Below are positions 23,768 through 31,488 of a stretch of 33,521 nt of DNA, one piece after another. The position numbers and the translations under genes were made by a program. The stretch spans positions 1 through 33,521 of the forward strand of contig REEK01000066.1 of assembly GCA_007695115.1 (NCBI GenBank), written 5' to 3'. Origin of the DNA: Sphaerobacteraceae bacterium (GTDB lineage Bacteria; Chloroflexota; Chloroflexia; Thermomicrobiales; Thermomicrobiaceae). Position 1 is the stretch's first letter, and every line of letters begins with the position of its first letter. Under the pieces are notes generated by a model, which was not told where the DNA came from, did no database searches, and saw nothing but the letters and a program-made list of their open reading frames with translations.

Positions 23768-23798
23768 TCTGGTCCCTTCCCTGGCAACCGAATCCGGT

Positions 23799-24365
23799 CT
23801 ACTTTCCAAAGGCCTTTTGAATATCATGATCTGGCGGTCCGCCATTGCCCCGCTCCAGAGCGAAGAGTTTCAGGCTCGCCTCCAGATCGATGTATCGATC
23901 GGCAATCTCCATTAGCTCGATGGCAGTATATCTTGGGGTCGATGCGATCTCCACCCGCAAACCGAGACGCTGGGCCCGATCGACAAGATAGGTGAAATCG
24001 CCATCACCACTGACCACTACCGCCACGTCGATATACTGCACCTGAGTCAGCAGATCGACAGCCAGCTCCATGTCGAGGTCACCTTTGGTGGTGCCGTCAC
24101 TAAACCGCTTGAGTGGTTTGGTGATAACCCGGAACCCGTTTCGTCTCAGCCAGGTGAGAAACGGGATCGCTCCAGCATCTTCAGGGGCAACAGCCATATA
24201 GGCGTACGCTCGATGAAGCCGGCGACCATTCAGCAAAAAATCGAGGAGTCTTGTGTAATCGATACGGATACCAAGATCGCGAGCCGCAAAATAGAGATTT
24301 GACATATCAAAAAAAACAGCGACTTTATCAAACTGTTCGGGTCTCAGTTGAACATCATCTGCCAT
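23799..24365 (-). CDS. NYN-domain (LabA/DUF88-like) putative ribonuclease
   Basis: The 188-residue protein is a single PIN-like NYN domain. The acidic residues expected at the metal site are present: Asp20 in VAVFFDMSNLYFA, Asp96/Asp98 in KGDLDMELAVDLL and Asp121/Asp123 in VVSGDGDFTYLV. Relatives include LabA, VapC-like nucleases and eukaryotic MARF1; RNA cleavage is inferred, and no target is evident. The ATG at 24365 follows a T-run and has no good Shine-Dalgarno close by. It sits between a small coiled protein gene (38 bases upstream) and the M20 peptidase gene, and all three are probably one transcript. Confidence 0.88.
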   Translation of the reverse strand: MADDVQLRPEQFDKVAVFFDMSNLYFAARDLGIRIDYTRLLDFLLNGRRLHRAYAYMAVAPEDAGAIPFLTWLRRNGFRVITKPLKRFSDGTTKGDLDMELAVDLLTQVQYIDVAVVVSGDGDFTYLVDRAQRLGLRVEIASTPRYTAIELMEIADRYIDLEASLKLFALERGNGGPPDHDIQKAFGK

Positions 24366-24403
24366 AAAAACTATTCGCGCTTTCTCTATTGCGAACTGGC
24401 CAT

Positions 24404-24775
24404 TCAGGTCTCGCTGGAGGTGTCGTCACCCGCCTTTTCACGATCTTCTTTTTCCTTCAGTTGCTTGTAAAACTTTCGAGACTTCGGCATCGGCTTCGCT
24501 TCTTCTTCGGCTCTTCGTTCAGCAAACTCGGCGGATGCAGACTCCAGTTGTTCCTCAAGAACGGCCAGATCGTCGTATACGCCTACATTCTGATTCGCAA
24601 CCGGTGTGCGCATGAGTCGTCTTACCAGATCGGTTACTGATTTGACTTGCGCACGATCCGCGCCGGGCGTCGACGCCGTCTTCTGAATGGTGCCAACGAG
24701 TTGCAGTGTCTCCGGGCGTGCGCCGTTCTCCTGAAGTCGCTCACGAACCCGTTCGAGTGCGTTGAGGATATTCAT
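24404..24775 (-). CDS. Small charged, helical protein of unknown function
   Basis: I do not recognise this 123-residue protein. It starts MNILNALERVRERLQENGA and looks largely helical, with a coiled-coil-like stretch (DDLAVLEEQLESASAEFAERRAEEEA) and a Lys/Glu-rich tail ending DDTSSET. There is no signal peptide or membrane segment. ATG at 24775 follows AAGGAG with nine-base spacing, and the codon use matches its neighbours, which supports a real gene. It precedes the NYN-domain gene by 38 bases, so it may work with that putative nuclease, but this is only context. Confidence 0.65.
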   Translation of the reverse strand: MNILNALERVRERLQENGARPETLQLVGTIQKTASTPGADRAQVKSVTDLVRRLMRTPVANQNVGVYDDLAVLEEQLESASAEFAERRAEEEAKPMPKSRKFYKQLKEKEDREKAGDDTSSET

Positions 24776-24971
24776 AATTCGCGCTCCTTCTCAGCTGTCG
24801 GGCCCAGCTATACGCCTGTCCTGCTGCCAGTATTACGGATGCCCAACCGCTTGACAACCGGATTATCGACAGTCCGGTCAATTTGTGAACACCTCGAGGC
24901 CAGCGACTCTGGTTTAATCCCATTCGATGATCACTGCAGCAATCATGCGCCGACAGGCAGGAAGTATCAGC

Positions 24972-26009
24972 ATGAGCTCCTTTTCCGATGACCAGGCCAA
25001 GCGAGTCGACCTCTCGGATCGCTTCCTCGGAACGCTCCTCGGTTCGGCAATCGGCGACGCATTTGGCATGCCGGTGGAAGCGTCGTCCGCGGAGCAGATT
25101 CGAGACCGGTTTGGCTGGATCGAGTCGTATCTGCCCCGAACTGATAGTCAGGGCAACGAGCTCGAGGCTGCCGGTGAGATGACCGACGACACCGAGATGA
25201 TGCTCTGCCACGTCGAGAGTCTCGTTTCCACCGGTGGGCTGGTTGATCCAGAGAACACCGGTATGCGATTTCTGCGGCTGCTCAATTCCGAATCACGCCG
25301 ATTCATGGGTCGCACCACGATCGAGTCGCTCGAACGCGCCGACCAGACCGGCGAGTTTCAGGATGGGCTCGGTGGAGAACGCCGGGCAGGCAACGGTGTC
25401 GCCATGCGCGTCGCACCGATCGGGTTGATCCATAGTGTCGGCCGTTTCAATCACGAGGTCTTCGTTCGAGAGGTGATGCGTGCCGGGCTAATCACCCACT
25501 CCAACCCGGAGGCGCTCAATGGCGCGGTGGCGATCGCCTATGGTGTCCGATTGCAAGTCACCGGTGAGGTTCCACCGGATGTGCTTGGCGACGAGATCTG
25601 CTCTTTTATCGATGAAGACACCGTCTCCCGAAAGATCCGGGAGGCCGCGCATCTGGCTGCACGAGAGGGACTTCGGCTCGATGACAACGATGCGCATCTC
25701 GAACACCTGGCAAGCATCGGAACGTCCGGCTACGTTGCTGAGTCCGTGGCCGCCGCCGTCTATTGCGCCATCGTCGCCCGTCAGGACCTTCGCAAGGGAA
25801 TCGAACTGGCCACCAACGCCGGCGGCGATACCGACACCATTGCGGCGATGGCTGGCGCGCTGATCGGCGCTCACGCAGGAGCTTCGTCGTTCCCGCTCGA
25901 TCTGGTCGAGGGTCTGGCTGGACGAGCCTACATCCTTGTGGCCGGGCCGGGTCTCTACGAAACCGCCATGCAGCGGGCTGGTCTCTATGTCCGGCTCCAC
26001 CAGCGATAG
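24972..26009 (+). CDS. ADP-ribosylglycohydrolase (DraG-like) family protein
   Basis: The 345-residue protein has the all-helical ADP-ribosylglycohydrolase fold. The dimagnesium site is seen in GSAIGDAFGMPVEA, the family hallmark GEMTDDTEMM and the C-terminal NAGGDTDTIAAMAGALIGA. It removes ADP-ribose from proteins or small molecules; DraG-type targets include dinitrogenase reductase, but no nif genes or ADP-ribosyltransferase are nearby. The ATG at 24972 follows GGCAGGAAG and gives the expected N-terminus; the open frame back to 24927 adds nothing family-like. It is followed after 25 bases by a HAD hydrolase gene. The gap 24776-24971 to the divergent gene holds no promoter I would defend. Confidence 0.92.
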   Translation: MSSFSDDQAKRVDLSDRFLGTLLGSAIGDAFGMPVEASSAEQIRDRFGWIESYLPRTDSQGNELEAAGEMTDDTEMMLCHVESLVSTGGLVDPENTGMRFLRLLNSESRRFMGRTTIESLERADQTGEFQDGLGGERRAGNGVAMRVAPIGLIHSVGRFNHEVFVREVMRAGLITHSNPEALNGAVAIAYGVRLQVTGEVPPDVLGDEICSFIDEDTVSRKIREAAHLAAREGLRLDDNDAHLEHLASIGTSGYVAESVAAAVYCAIVARQDLRKGIELATNAGGDTDTIAAMAGALIGAHAGASSFPLDLVEGLAGRAYILVAGPGLYETAMQRAGLYVRLHQR

Positions 26010-26034
26010 TTCAGCAGTTAGACCAGGAGGTCAT

Positions 26035-26700
26035 GTGCAGGGAATTCAGTTCGACGCCGTCGTGTTCGATTTCGATGGCCTTCTGGCAGACAGTGAACCG
26101 CTTCAGATCCGGGCCTGGCAGGAATTTCTTGCCAGATGGAACTGTCAGCTCTCCAACGAGTTGATCAACGAGATGTTCGGGCTGCGAGTCCGGGACTCCG
26201 CCAAGGTTGTCCAGCAGCGACTCGATCTGCCGATCACTGCCGACGAGGTAATGCACGGCCGCGACGAGATCTTCCTCGAGCTCGTGGCAACGGAGCTTCC
26301 CATGATGAAGGGCTCCAGGGAGATCGTGACCTGGCTCCGCGACGAGACAAGGTTGAGAGTGGCGCTGGCAACGTCCGGGCATCGGCGCTATATCTCGGCT
26401 GCGCTGGGCGTCGCGAACCTGGAAGACGCGTTCGAAGTAATCGTCACTGGCGATGACGTCCAGAACGGCAAGCCCCATCCGGAGATCTATCAAGCCGCAG
26501 CTGACAAGCTCAACATCGACGCCAGTCGATGTATCGCGCTGGAAGATGCCCCTCACGGGATCAGATCAGCCATCGATGCAGGAATGTATTGCCTGGCGAT
26601 CCCCAACGAGATGACCGAGTCGATCCCCGGCCATGACGTGGCCACTGCTATTCTGCCGGACCTCATTGCCGCCCGCGAGTGGATCGCAGAACGGATGTGA
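26035..26700 (+). CDS. HAD-superfamily hydrolase, beta-phosphoglucomutase/phosphatase-like subfamily
   Basis: The 221-residue protein has HAD motif I DFDGLLADSEP (nucleophile and acid Asp), a helical cap inserted after it, motif II in ALATSGHRRY, motif III in GKPHPEIY and motif IV in ALEDAPHGIRSA. The DFDG(L/V)(L/I)xDSE form and cap type match beta-phosphoglucomutases and small-sugar phosphatases such as YcjU/GPP. The substrate is not readable. The start is GTG at 26035, because the ATG two bases before is in another frame; AGGAGG is present at 26025. It is co-directional with and 25 bases behind the ADP-ribosylglycohydrolase gene. Confidence 0.9.
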   Translation: MQGIQFDAVVFDFDGLLADSEPLQIRAWQEFLARWNCQLSNELINEMFGLRVRDSAKVVQQRLDLPITADEVMHGRDEIFLELVATELPMMKGSREIVTWLRDETRLRVALATSGHRRYISAALGVANLEDAFEVIVTGDDVQNGKPHPEIYQAAADKLNIDASRCIALEDAPHGIRSAIDAGMYCLAIPNEMTESIPGHDVATAILPDLIAAREWIAERM

Positions 26701-26780
26701 TCCAGAGCTCGGGAGCATTATCCGCAGTGCAGAGCCACAACACTGCAACGAACATCTGTGTACGTACACCAGGATCAAGG

Positions 26781-27446
26781 TCAGGTCGCATCTATCGTCA
26801 GGAGTCGTCGTAGTTGCTCTTCCTGGGCTCGCCGGGTAACCACGATCAGTTCATCGCCTGGTTCGATGACTGTCTGACCACTGGGAATGATCAATTCGCC
26901 GCGACGTAGCATCGCCGTTATGATCACATCTCGCGGAAAGCGGATATGCTGAATCTCATGGTTCACGACTTCCGATTTCGGAGAGACCTTCACCTCGACG
27001 ATCGCAAGCTCTTCATGTTTCAGGGCCAGCAAGTGGACGAACGGAAGCTCTGGAATCTGCTGCTCGATCATGTTCATGATCACATTGGTATTGCTGACGG
27101 TTGCATCGATGCCGAGGGTCCGGAACATCTGCTCATTTTTCGGGTTGTTGACCCGGGCAATCGTTCGCTTGACCTCAAACCGCTCTTTGGCAACCTGACA
27201 GATCACCAGATTGTCTTCGTCTTCGCCCGTGACCGCAATGACTACATCGGCTCTGGCCGCGCCCGCCTCCTGGAGCGTTGAAGCCTCGGCTGAGTCACCC
27301 TGCATGATGGCAGCGCCAAACTGCTCCATGTAGATGTCACACTTCGCAGGGTTTTTCTCGATGAGAAGAACCTCGTACCCCTCGGTGATGAGCGTCTTGG
27401 TGAGGTAGAATCCGACCTTTCCACCACCGGCCACGATAATGTACAT
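26781..27446 (-). CDS. TrkA-family K+ channel/transporter regulatory protein with RCK-N and RCK-C domains
   Basis: The 221-residue protein has an NAD-binding RCK_N domain (IVAGGGKVGFYLTKTLITEGYEVLLIEKNP, key motif GGGKVG, and the second acidic strand) and an RCK_C domain from about residue 140 (LAIVEVKVSPKSEV through EPGDELIVVTRR). Such subunits gate Trk/Ktr potassium uptake or related transporters in response to nucleotides. No membrane subunit (TrkH/KtrB) is in the window. ATG at 27446 follows GAAGAAGG at a rather long distance. It ends the usp-trkA-trkA set on the minus strand, 41 bases after the shorter TrkA gene. Confidence 0.9.
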   Translation of the reverse strand: MYIIVAGGGKVGFYLTKTLITEGYEVLLIEKNPAKCDIYMEQFGAAIMQGDSAEASTLQEAGAARADVVIAVTGEDEDNLVICQVAKERFEVKRTIARVNNPKNEQMFRTLGIDATVSNTNVIMNMIEQQIPELPFVHLLALKHEELAIVEVKVSPKSEVVNHEIQHIRFPRDVIITAMLRRGELIIPSGQTVIEPGDELIVVTRRAQEEQLRRLLTIDAT

Positions 27447-27487
27447 AGTCTGGAAAGCCTTCTTCCGTTGCGCGGAGTCTACGCCCG

Positions 27488-27916
27488 CTAGAGTCCCGTC
27501 ATATCGCTGGAGAGATTGAAGTCTGGCAGCTCGCGCTCGATGACATCGGCAACCAGACGAGTCGGGCAGATCACGGTGAGTCCAAGAGATTGATACGTTT
27601 CGGCCCGCGCTGGATCGTAAACGCGCAACAGAACGTTCTCGACGTGGAACACTTTCTGTGCAATCTGAGCAGCCATGATATTGGTGTTGTCGTTGTCAGT
27701 GACCGCAATGAAGGTGTCGACCGTTTCCACACCAGCAGATCGTTGCACATCCTCATCGATTCCGGTTCCCAGCACGATCACCGCGTTGAGATCACCGGGA
27801 AGGCGACTGAACGAGCGTGGGTCCTTGTCGATGATGGCTACCTCATGCCCGGCGGCGGACGCATCCATCGCCAGTCTGGCGCCAAGTCGACCGCATCCCA
27901 GTATGAGAATTCGCAT
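27488..27916 (-). CDS. TrkA N-terminal (RCK_N-only) protein
   Basis: The 142-residue protein is a single RCK_N domain: MRILILGCGRLGARLA with the glycine motif, the acidic end of the second strand in AIIDKDPRSF, and DTFIAVTDNDNTNIMAAQIA. It lacks the RCK_C domain carried by the next gene. A pair of one RCK_N-only and one full TrkA protein could form a mixed gating ring. The ATG overlaps the TGA of the UspA gene by one base (TGATG), so translation is coupled. Confidence 0.9.
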   Translation of the reverse strand: MRILILGCGRLGARLAMDASAAGHEVAIIDKDPRSFSRLPGDLNAVIVLGTGIDEDVQRSAGVETVDTFIAVTDNDNTNIMAAQIAQKVFHVENVLLRVYDPARAETYQSLGLTVICPTRLVADVIERELPDFNLSSDMTGL

Positions 27917-28365
27917 CAGAGGTTTCCATCCAGTGTAGTCGGCCGGACCAGCATAACGGTGCAGGGAGCGTGATCGAGAATGAACGGTACGGTTTCCCCC
28001 TGGGTCAGCGATCCGCGACGCCTCCTGTTTGCCGATGCCAGAACGATTGCTTCCGCACCTCGTTCGATCGATTCATCGACAATCGCCGATGACGCCATTC
28101 GGGCCTGGAGCAGCTCGGTGGCAATCTTCCGCCACTTCACTCCCTTGATGGATTCGGCAAATCGCCGGGCTTCCTGCAATACAGACTCCCCATCTTCGAT
28201 CTCGCACGGAAGATCGGAGTCCAGTGAAAGCCGCTGGGGGACCTCCACCACATAGACAAGGGTCAGGTCGGTCCCGCCTTTGTGATCGGCGATTGACGCC
28301 GCGAGGTCGATTGCATAATGATCAAGCGCACCGCCATGAACGGGCACCAGAATGCGACGATACAC
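27916..28365 (-). CDS. Universal stress protein (UspA) family
   Basis: The 149-residue protein has the UspA fold: YRRILVPVHGGALDHYAIDLA at the N-terminus, a central TLVYVVEVP strand and the C-terminal ATP-binding-like GAEAIVLASANRRRRGSLTQGETVPFILDHAPCTVMLVR, where the usual G-2x-G-9x-G-[ST] pattern is altered to an Arg-rich loop. ATP binding is therefore doubtful. The frame runs back to 28620, but GTG at 28365 with GGGAGG eight bases before it fits the family. It leads the two TrkA genes with a one-base overlap, suggesting regulation of ion transport. Confidence 0.87.
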   Translation of the reverse strand: MYRRILVPVHGGALDHYAIDLAASIADHKGGTDLTLVYVVEVPQRLSLDSDLPCEIEDGESVLQEARRFAESIKGVKWRKIATELLQARMASSAIVDESIERGAEAIVLASANRRRRGSLTQGETVPFILDHAPCTVMLVRPTTLDGNL

Positions 28366-28440
28366 GATTGAGTGCCTCCCTGAAGCGCCGCCCCGGGCGC
28401 ATCGGTAATGAAGGTTCGCATGCGCATACATGCGGCGACT

Positions 28441-28469
28441 AGTATGCCGCTCTTGAAGATGAGTAGCAA
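28441..28469 (-). promoter_or_regulatory. Possible promoter for usp-trkA-trkA
   Basis: On the minus strand TTGCTA (28464-28469), 17-base spacer, CATACT (28441-28446), 76 bases upstream of the UspA GTG. The leader between holds an inverted repeat CGCATG/CATGCG (28417-28434). Both boxes are imperfect. Confidence 0.4.
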
Positions 28470-28484
28470 CATCAGACAGTCCCG

Positions 28485-29222
28485 CTAGACACCCATCGAC
28501 AATCGCAGAATAAGCGACTCGGGGAGGCCTTCTTCTCGGAGTTGCTGTTGGGTCAGCTTGATGTCGTAGGGTATTCGCCGGAACGTCACGGTCATTTGCT
28601 CGGTATCGAAGATCGCGCACCCGGCTCGCGGATCACCATCGCGCGGCTGGCCCACCGATCCAGGGTTGATGATGATGCGCTCCTCACCGACATCGATGAC
28701 CTGACCGTCACTCGGCTGTTTCGGCTGGATATTGCTCTTTGCCGACTCTTCGGTGATGTAGAGCTGGATGTGAGTATGGCCCAGAAAACAGATCCGGGTG
28801 TCGTAGAAGCCGAAGTTGATCGCCGCAATACGCGCGTTGTACACGTATTCCCACACGGGGTGCTGCGGGCTGCCATGTACGACGGTCCAGTCATCCTCGA
28901 TCATCCGGTTCGGCAGGGACTCCAGATAGTTCAGATGCCCCACGCCGAGCTTCATCGTGGTCCAGTAGCTGGCGTATTTTGCCACCGGGTTGAAGTCTTC
29001 GAGATCGAGTCGACCGATCGCAGCCCAGTCATGATTTCCAATAATGCTGACATTCGGGGCGATCTCACGGACCAGATCGACGCACTCACAAGGTTTGGGG
29101 CCGTATCCCACAACGTCACCGAGTGACCAGATGTCGTCGAATTCAATGTCCTGGGTAGCCTTGAGGACCGTTTCCAGTGCGACCAGGTTTGCGTGGACGT
29201 CCGAAATTATCAGGATCTTCAT
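28485..29222 (-). CDS. Metallophosphoesterase (YfcE/MJ0936-like)
   Basis: The 245-residue protein is a calcineurin-like phosphoesterase with the full set of metal ligands: IISDVHANLVAL (Asp, His), WSLGDVVGYGP (Asp), IGNHDWA (Asn, His), VVHGSP (His) and LGHTHIQL (His, His). The GDVVGYGPxPxE form is typical of a widespread phosphodiesterase subgroup of unknown substrate. INPGSVGQPRDGDPRA is another hallmark of it. No signal peptide is present. The gene lies between mnmG (40 bases upstream on the same strand) and the usp-trkA set, and could be read from the mnmG promoter. Confidence 0.92.
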   Translation of the reverse strand: MKILIISDVHANLVALETVLKATQDIEFDDIWSLGDVVGYGPKPCECVDLVREIAPNVSIIGNHDWAAIGRLDLEDFNPVAKYASYWTTMKLGVGHLNYLESLPNRMIEDDWTVVHGSPQHPVWEYVYNARIAAINFGFYDTRICFLGHTHIQLYITEESAKSNIQPKQPSDGQVIDVGEERIIINPGSVGQPRDGDPRAGCAIFDTEQMTVTFRRIPYDIKLTQQQLREEGLPESLILRLSMGV

Positions 29223-29262
29223 TCACCCACCGACAATATCCTGGTCGCGTCTGATCCGGCCG

Positions 29263-31257
29263 CTAAACGGCCGACTTTTCTCCAGAGCGTTCCAGATAAA
29301 CCATCAACACCGCAACGTCGCCCGGTGTCACGCCTGCAATTCGGCTCGCCTGACCCAGCGTAGCCGGGCGCAATCGATCAAGCTTATCGCGAGCTTCGTT
29401 CCGCAAACTCGTCAACGAACGGAAATCGACGTCGGACGGAATGCGTCGATCCTCGAGTTTTCTGGCCCGCTCTACCATCGCGATCTCTTTCTCGATGTAG
29501 GCAGCGTAGCGAGCTTCGATCTCTGTTCGCTCCGCCATGTGGGCCGGAAGAGACCAGTCCTCGATCTCATCGATCACGATACCGTGCTGGTTGAATGCGC
29601 TGGCGAGCTGGTGATAGGTGACATCGGTTCGTCGAAGGTAATCGAGTGCCGTGACACTCCGGGTAACTGGCGGCAATTCGGCCGATTCCAGCAATTCACC
29701 GGTGCGTTTGTTCGGTGACAGATGATGCTTCTGAAGTGCCTGCAGTCGTTGCTCGATCGTGGAGATCTCATCCTGAACCTGACTGAGCCGTTCGTCGCTG
29801 ATCAGACCGTAGCGGTACCCAACTTCAGTCAGCCGGGTCTCGGCGTTGTCCGAGCGAAGCAGAAGACGATACTCTGCCCGGGACGTCAACATACGGTATG
29901 GCTCAATGAAGTCCTGCGTGGTGAGATCGTCGATCATGACGCCGATATACGATTGATCACGACGCAGAATCAGCGGCTCACCGCCCGTTGCGTGAGCGGC
30001 GGCATTGATCCCGGCAACGAGTCCCTGTCCGGCAGCCTCTTCGTACCCTGAGGTTCCGCAGACCTGACCCGCCAGGAATAGTCCACCTACCTTCTTCGAC
30101 TCCATGGTCACGTTGAGTTCAGAAGCATCGATCGCATCGTATTCGACCGCATATCCGTATCGGGTGATCGAGACGTTCTCGAGACCGGGGATGGTTCGAA
30201 GGAAGGCATCCTGAACGTCCTGAGGGAGACTGGTATTGGCCCCCTGCAGATAGAGTTCAGTGGTCCGCCAGCCTTCCGGCTCCAGAAACAGACCGTGTGC
30301 GGTCTTGTCAGGAAATCTGACGACCTTGTCCTCGATCGACGGGCAATACCGCGGTCCAGTGCTCTGAATCGCTCCGTTATACATCGGCGCCCGGTCGATG
30401 TTTGCGGCGATAATCGCGTGTGCTTCCGGGTTCGTCTCCACCAGATAGCACGGCATCTGATTGCGCCAGCCATCGAGCGACAATCCGGGGTACATCGGCA
30501 ACGGTGGCAATTCGATCCGCTGCAACCGGCCATGCAAGCCATCGTGGCTGAACCAGAGCGGACGGTCGCTTCCATGTTGCTGCTGCATCTTGCTGAAATC
30601 GACCGATCGGGCATCAATCCGGGGCGGAGTACCGGTCTTCAACCGACGCAGGTTCATCCCGACCTCTGTCAGCGATGAAGACAGTTCCGTAGCCGCGACA
30701 TCTCCAGCCCGTCCACCACTCGCCGACCACGTACCGGCGATCATGCTCCCGCGCAAGAATGTTCCGGCCGTGACGACAACAGCGCCAGCCAGATAGCGGT
30801 TTCCATGTTCAGTGGTGATTGCCGAGACTCTGACCCCGTTCGCATGTTTCACCGGTTCCAGAACGACGTCAGTCACCAGTTCCTGACGAACGGTCAGATT
30901 GTCCTGCGTCTCCAGCGCTTCCTTCATGGAAAGCTGATAGAGCGCCTTATCGGCCTGGGCTCGCAGAGACTGGACTGCTGGCCCCTTGCTGGTGTTCAGC
31001 AAACGGATCTGCAACGCGGTCCGGTCGATCGCCCGGCCCATCTCGCCACCCAGCGCATCGACATCACGAACCAGGTGGCCTTTCGCCGGTCCACCGATAG
31101 ATGGATTACACGGCATGAAACCGATGCGATCCAGGTTCGGCGTCACGATCAGCGTCTTGCAGCCCGCACGGGCAGCCGCCAGCGCAGCCTCGCATCCCGC
31201 GTGGCCAGCTCCGATTACGATAACTTCGAATGTCTCGGTTCGTTCATTCACATTCAT
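29263..31257 (-). CDS. mnmG: tRNA uridine-5-carboxymethylaminomethyl modification enzyme MnmG (GidA)
   Basis: The 664-residue flavoprotein, with MnmE, makes the cmnm5U/nm5U modification at tRNA wobble U34. The N-terminal FAD motif is VIVIGAGHAGCEAALAAARAG, followed by the family block NPSIGGPAKGHLVRDVDALGGEMG (key GGPAKG) and LRAQADK; the second half has GLFLAGQVCGTSGYEEAAGQG and a helical C-terminus for tRNA binding. It is slightly longer than the usual 620-650. The frame is open to 31407, but MNVNERTETFEV at 31257 is the natural start. There is no Shine-Dalgarno; a promoter lies so close that the mRNA may have almost no leader. Confidence 0.95.
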   Translation of the reverse strand: MNVNERTETFEVIVIGAGHAGCEAALAAARAGCKTLIVTPNLDRIGFMPCNPSIGGPAKGHLVRDVDALGGEMGRAIDRTALQIRLLNTSKGPAVQSLRAQADKALYQLSMKEALETQDNLTVRQELVTDVVLEPVKHANGVRVSAITTEHGNRYLAGAVVVTAGTFLRGSMIAGTWSASGGRAGDVAATELSSSLTEVGMNLRRLKTGTPPRIDARSVDFSKMQQQHGSDRPLWFSHDGLHGRLQRIELPPLPMYPGLSLDGWRNQMPCYLVETNPEAHAIIAANIDRAPMYNGAIQSTGPRYCPSIEDKVVRFPDKTAHGLFLEPEGWRTTELYLQGANTSLPQDVQDAFLRTIPGLENVSITRYGYAVEYDAIDASELNVTMESKKVGGLFLAGQVCGTSGYEEAAGQGLVAGINAAAHATGGEPLILRRDQSYIGVMIDDLTTQDFIEPYRMLTSRAEYRLLLRSDNAETRLTEVGYRYGLISDERLSQVQDEISTIEQRLQALQKHHLSPNKRTGELLESAELPPVTRSVTALDYLRRTDVTYHQLASAFNQHGIVIDEIEDWSLPAHMAERTEIEARYAAYIEKEIAMVERARKLEDRRIPSDVDFRSLTSLRNEARDKLDRLRPATLGQASRIAGVTPGDVAVLMVYLERSGEKSAV

Positions 31258-31268
31258 AACAACTGTCA

Positions 31269-31297
31269 AGTATAGGCCTCGCTGCCGGGCAGCACAA
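31269..31297 (-). promoter_or_regulatory. Promoter for mnmG with very short leader
   Basis: On the minus strand TTGTGC (31292-31297), 17-base spacer, TATACT (31269-31274). The -10 ends 11 bases before the A of the mnmG ATG, so transcription would start about four to six bases before the ATG or at it. This fits the missing Shine-Dalgarno. Confidence 0.55.
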
Positions 31298-31488
31298 CCG
31301 GAGAAACGAGGCAGCAATCGATCCAGACCTCGCTCTGTAGTAGGCTCAGCGGCACAGACTTTGCAGGAAATAGAGTGATAACCGGGGCAAGAAACGCCTT
31401 TGCACAACCCGGTTTAATGTTATTACTGATGAATACGACGAGATTCACCACACGCTGGTGCAGAATCCGAATAACTATTGGAGGCGAA

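Noticed and set aside
26758-26769. Perfect palindrome GTGTACGTACAC between convergent genes
   Set aside because: At 12 bp with no loop it cannot be a terminator, and with no promoter nearby an operator role is not supported. The weak hairpin GCAGTG/CACTGC just before it also lacks a T-tract.
29257-29273. Hairpin CGGCCG-loop-CGGCCG over the mnmG stop codon
   Set aside because: It is only 6 bp and no T-tract follows on the minus strand, so a terminator call is not justified.
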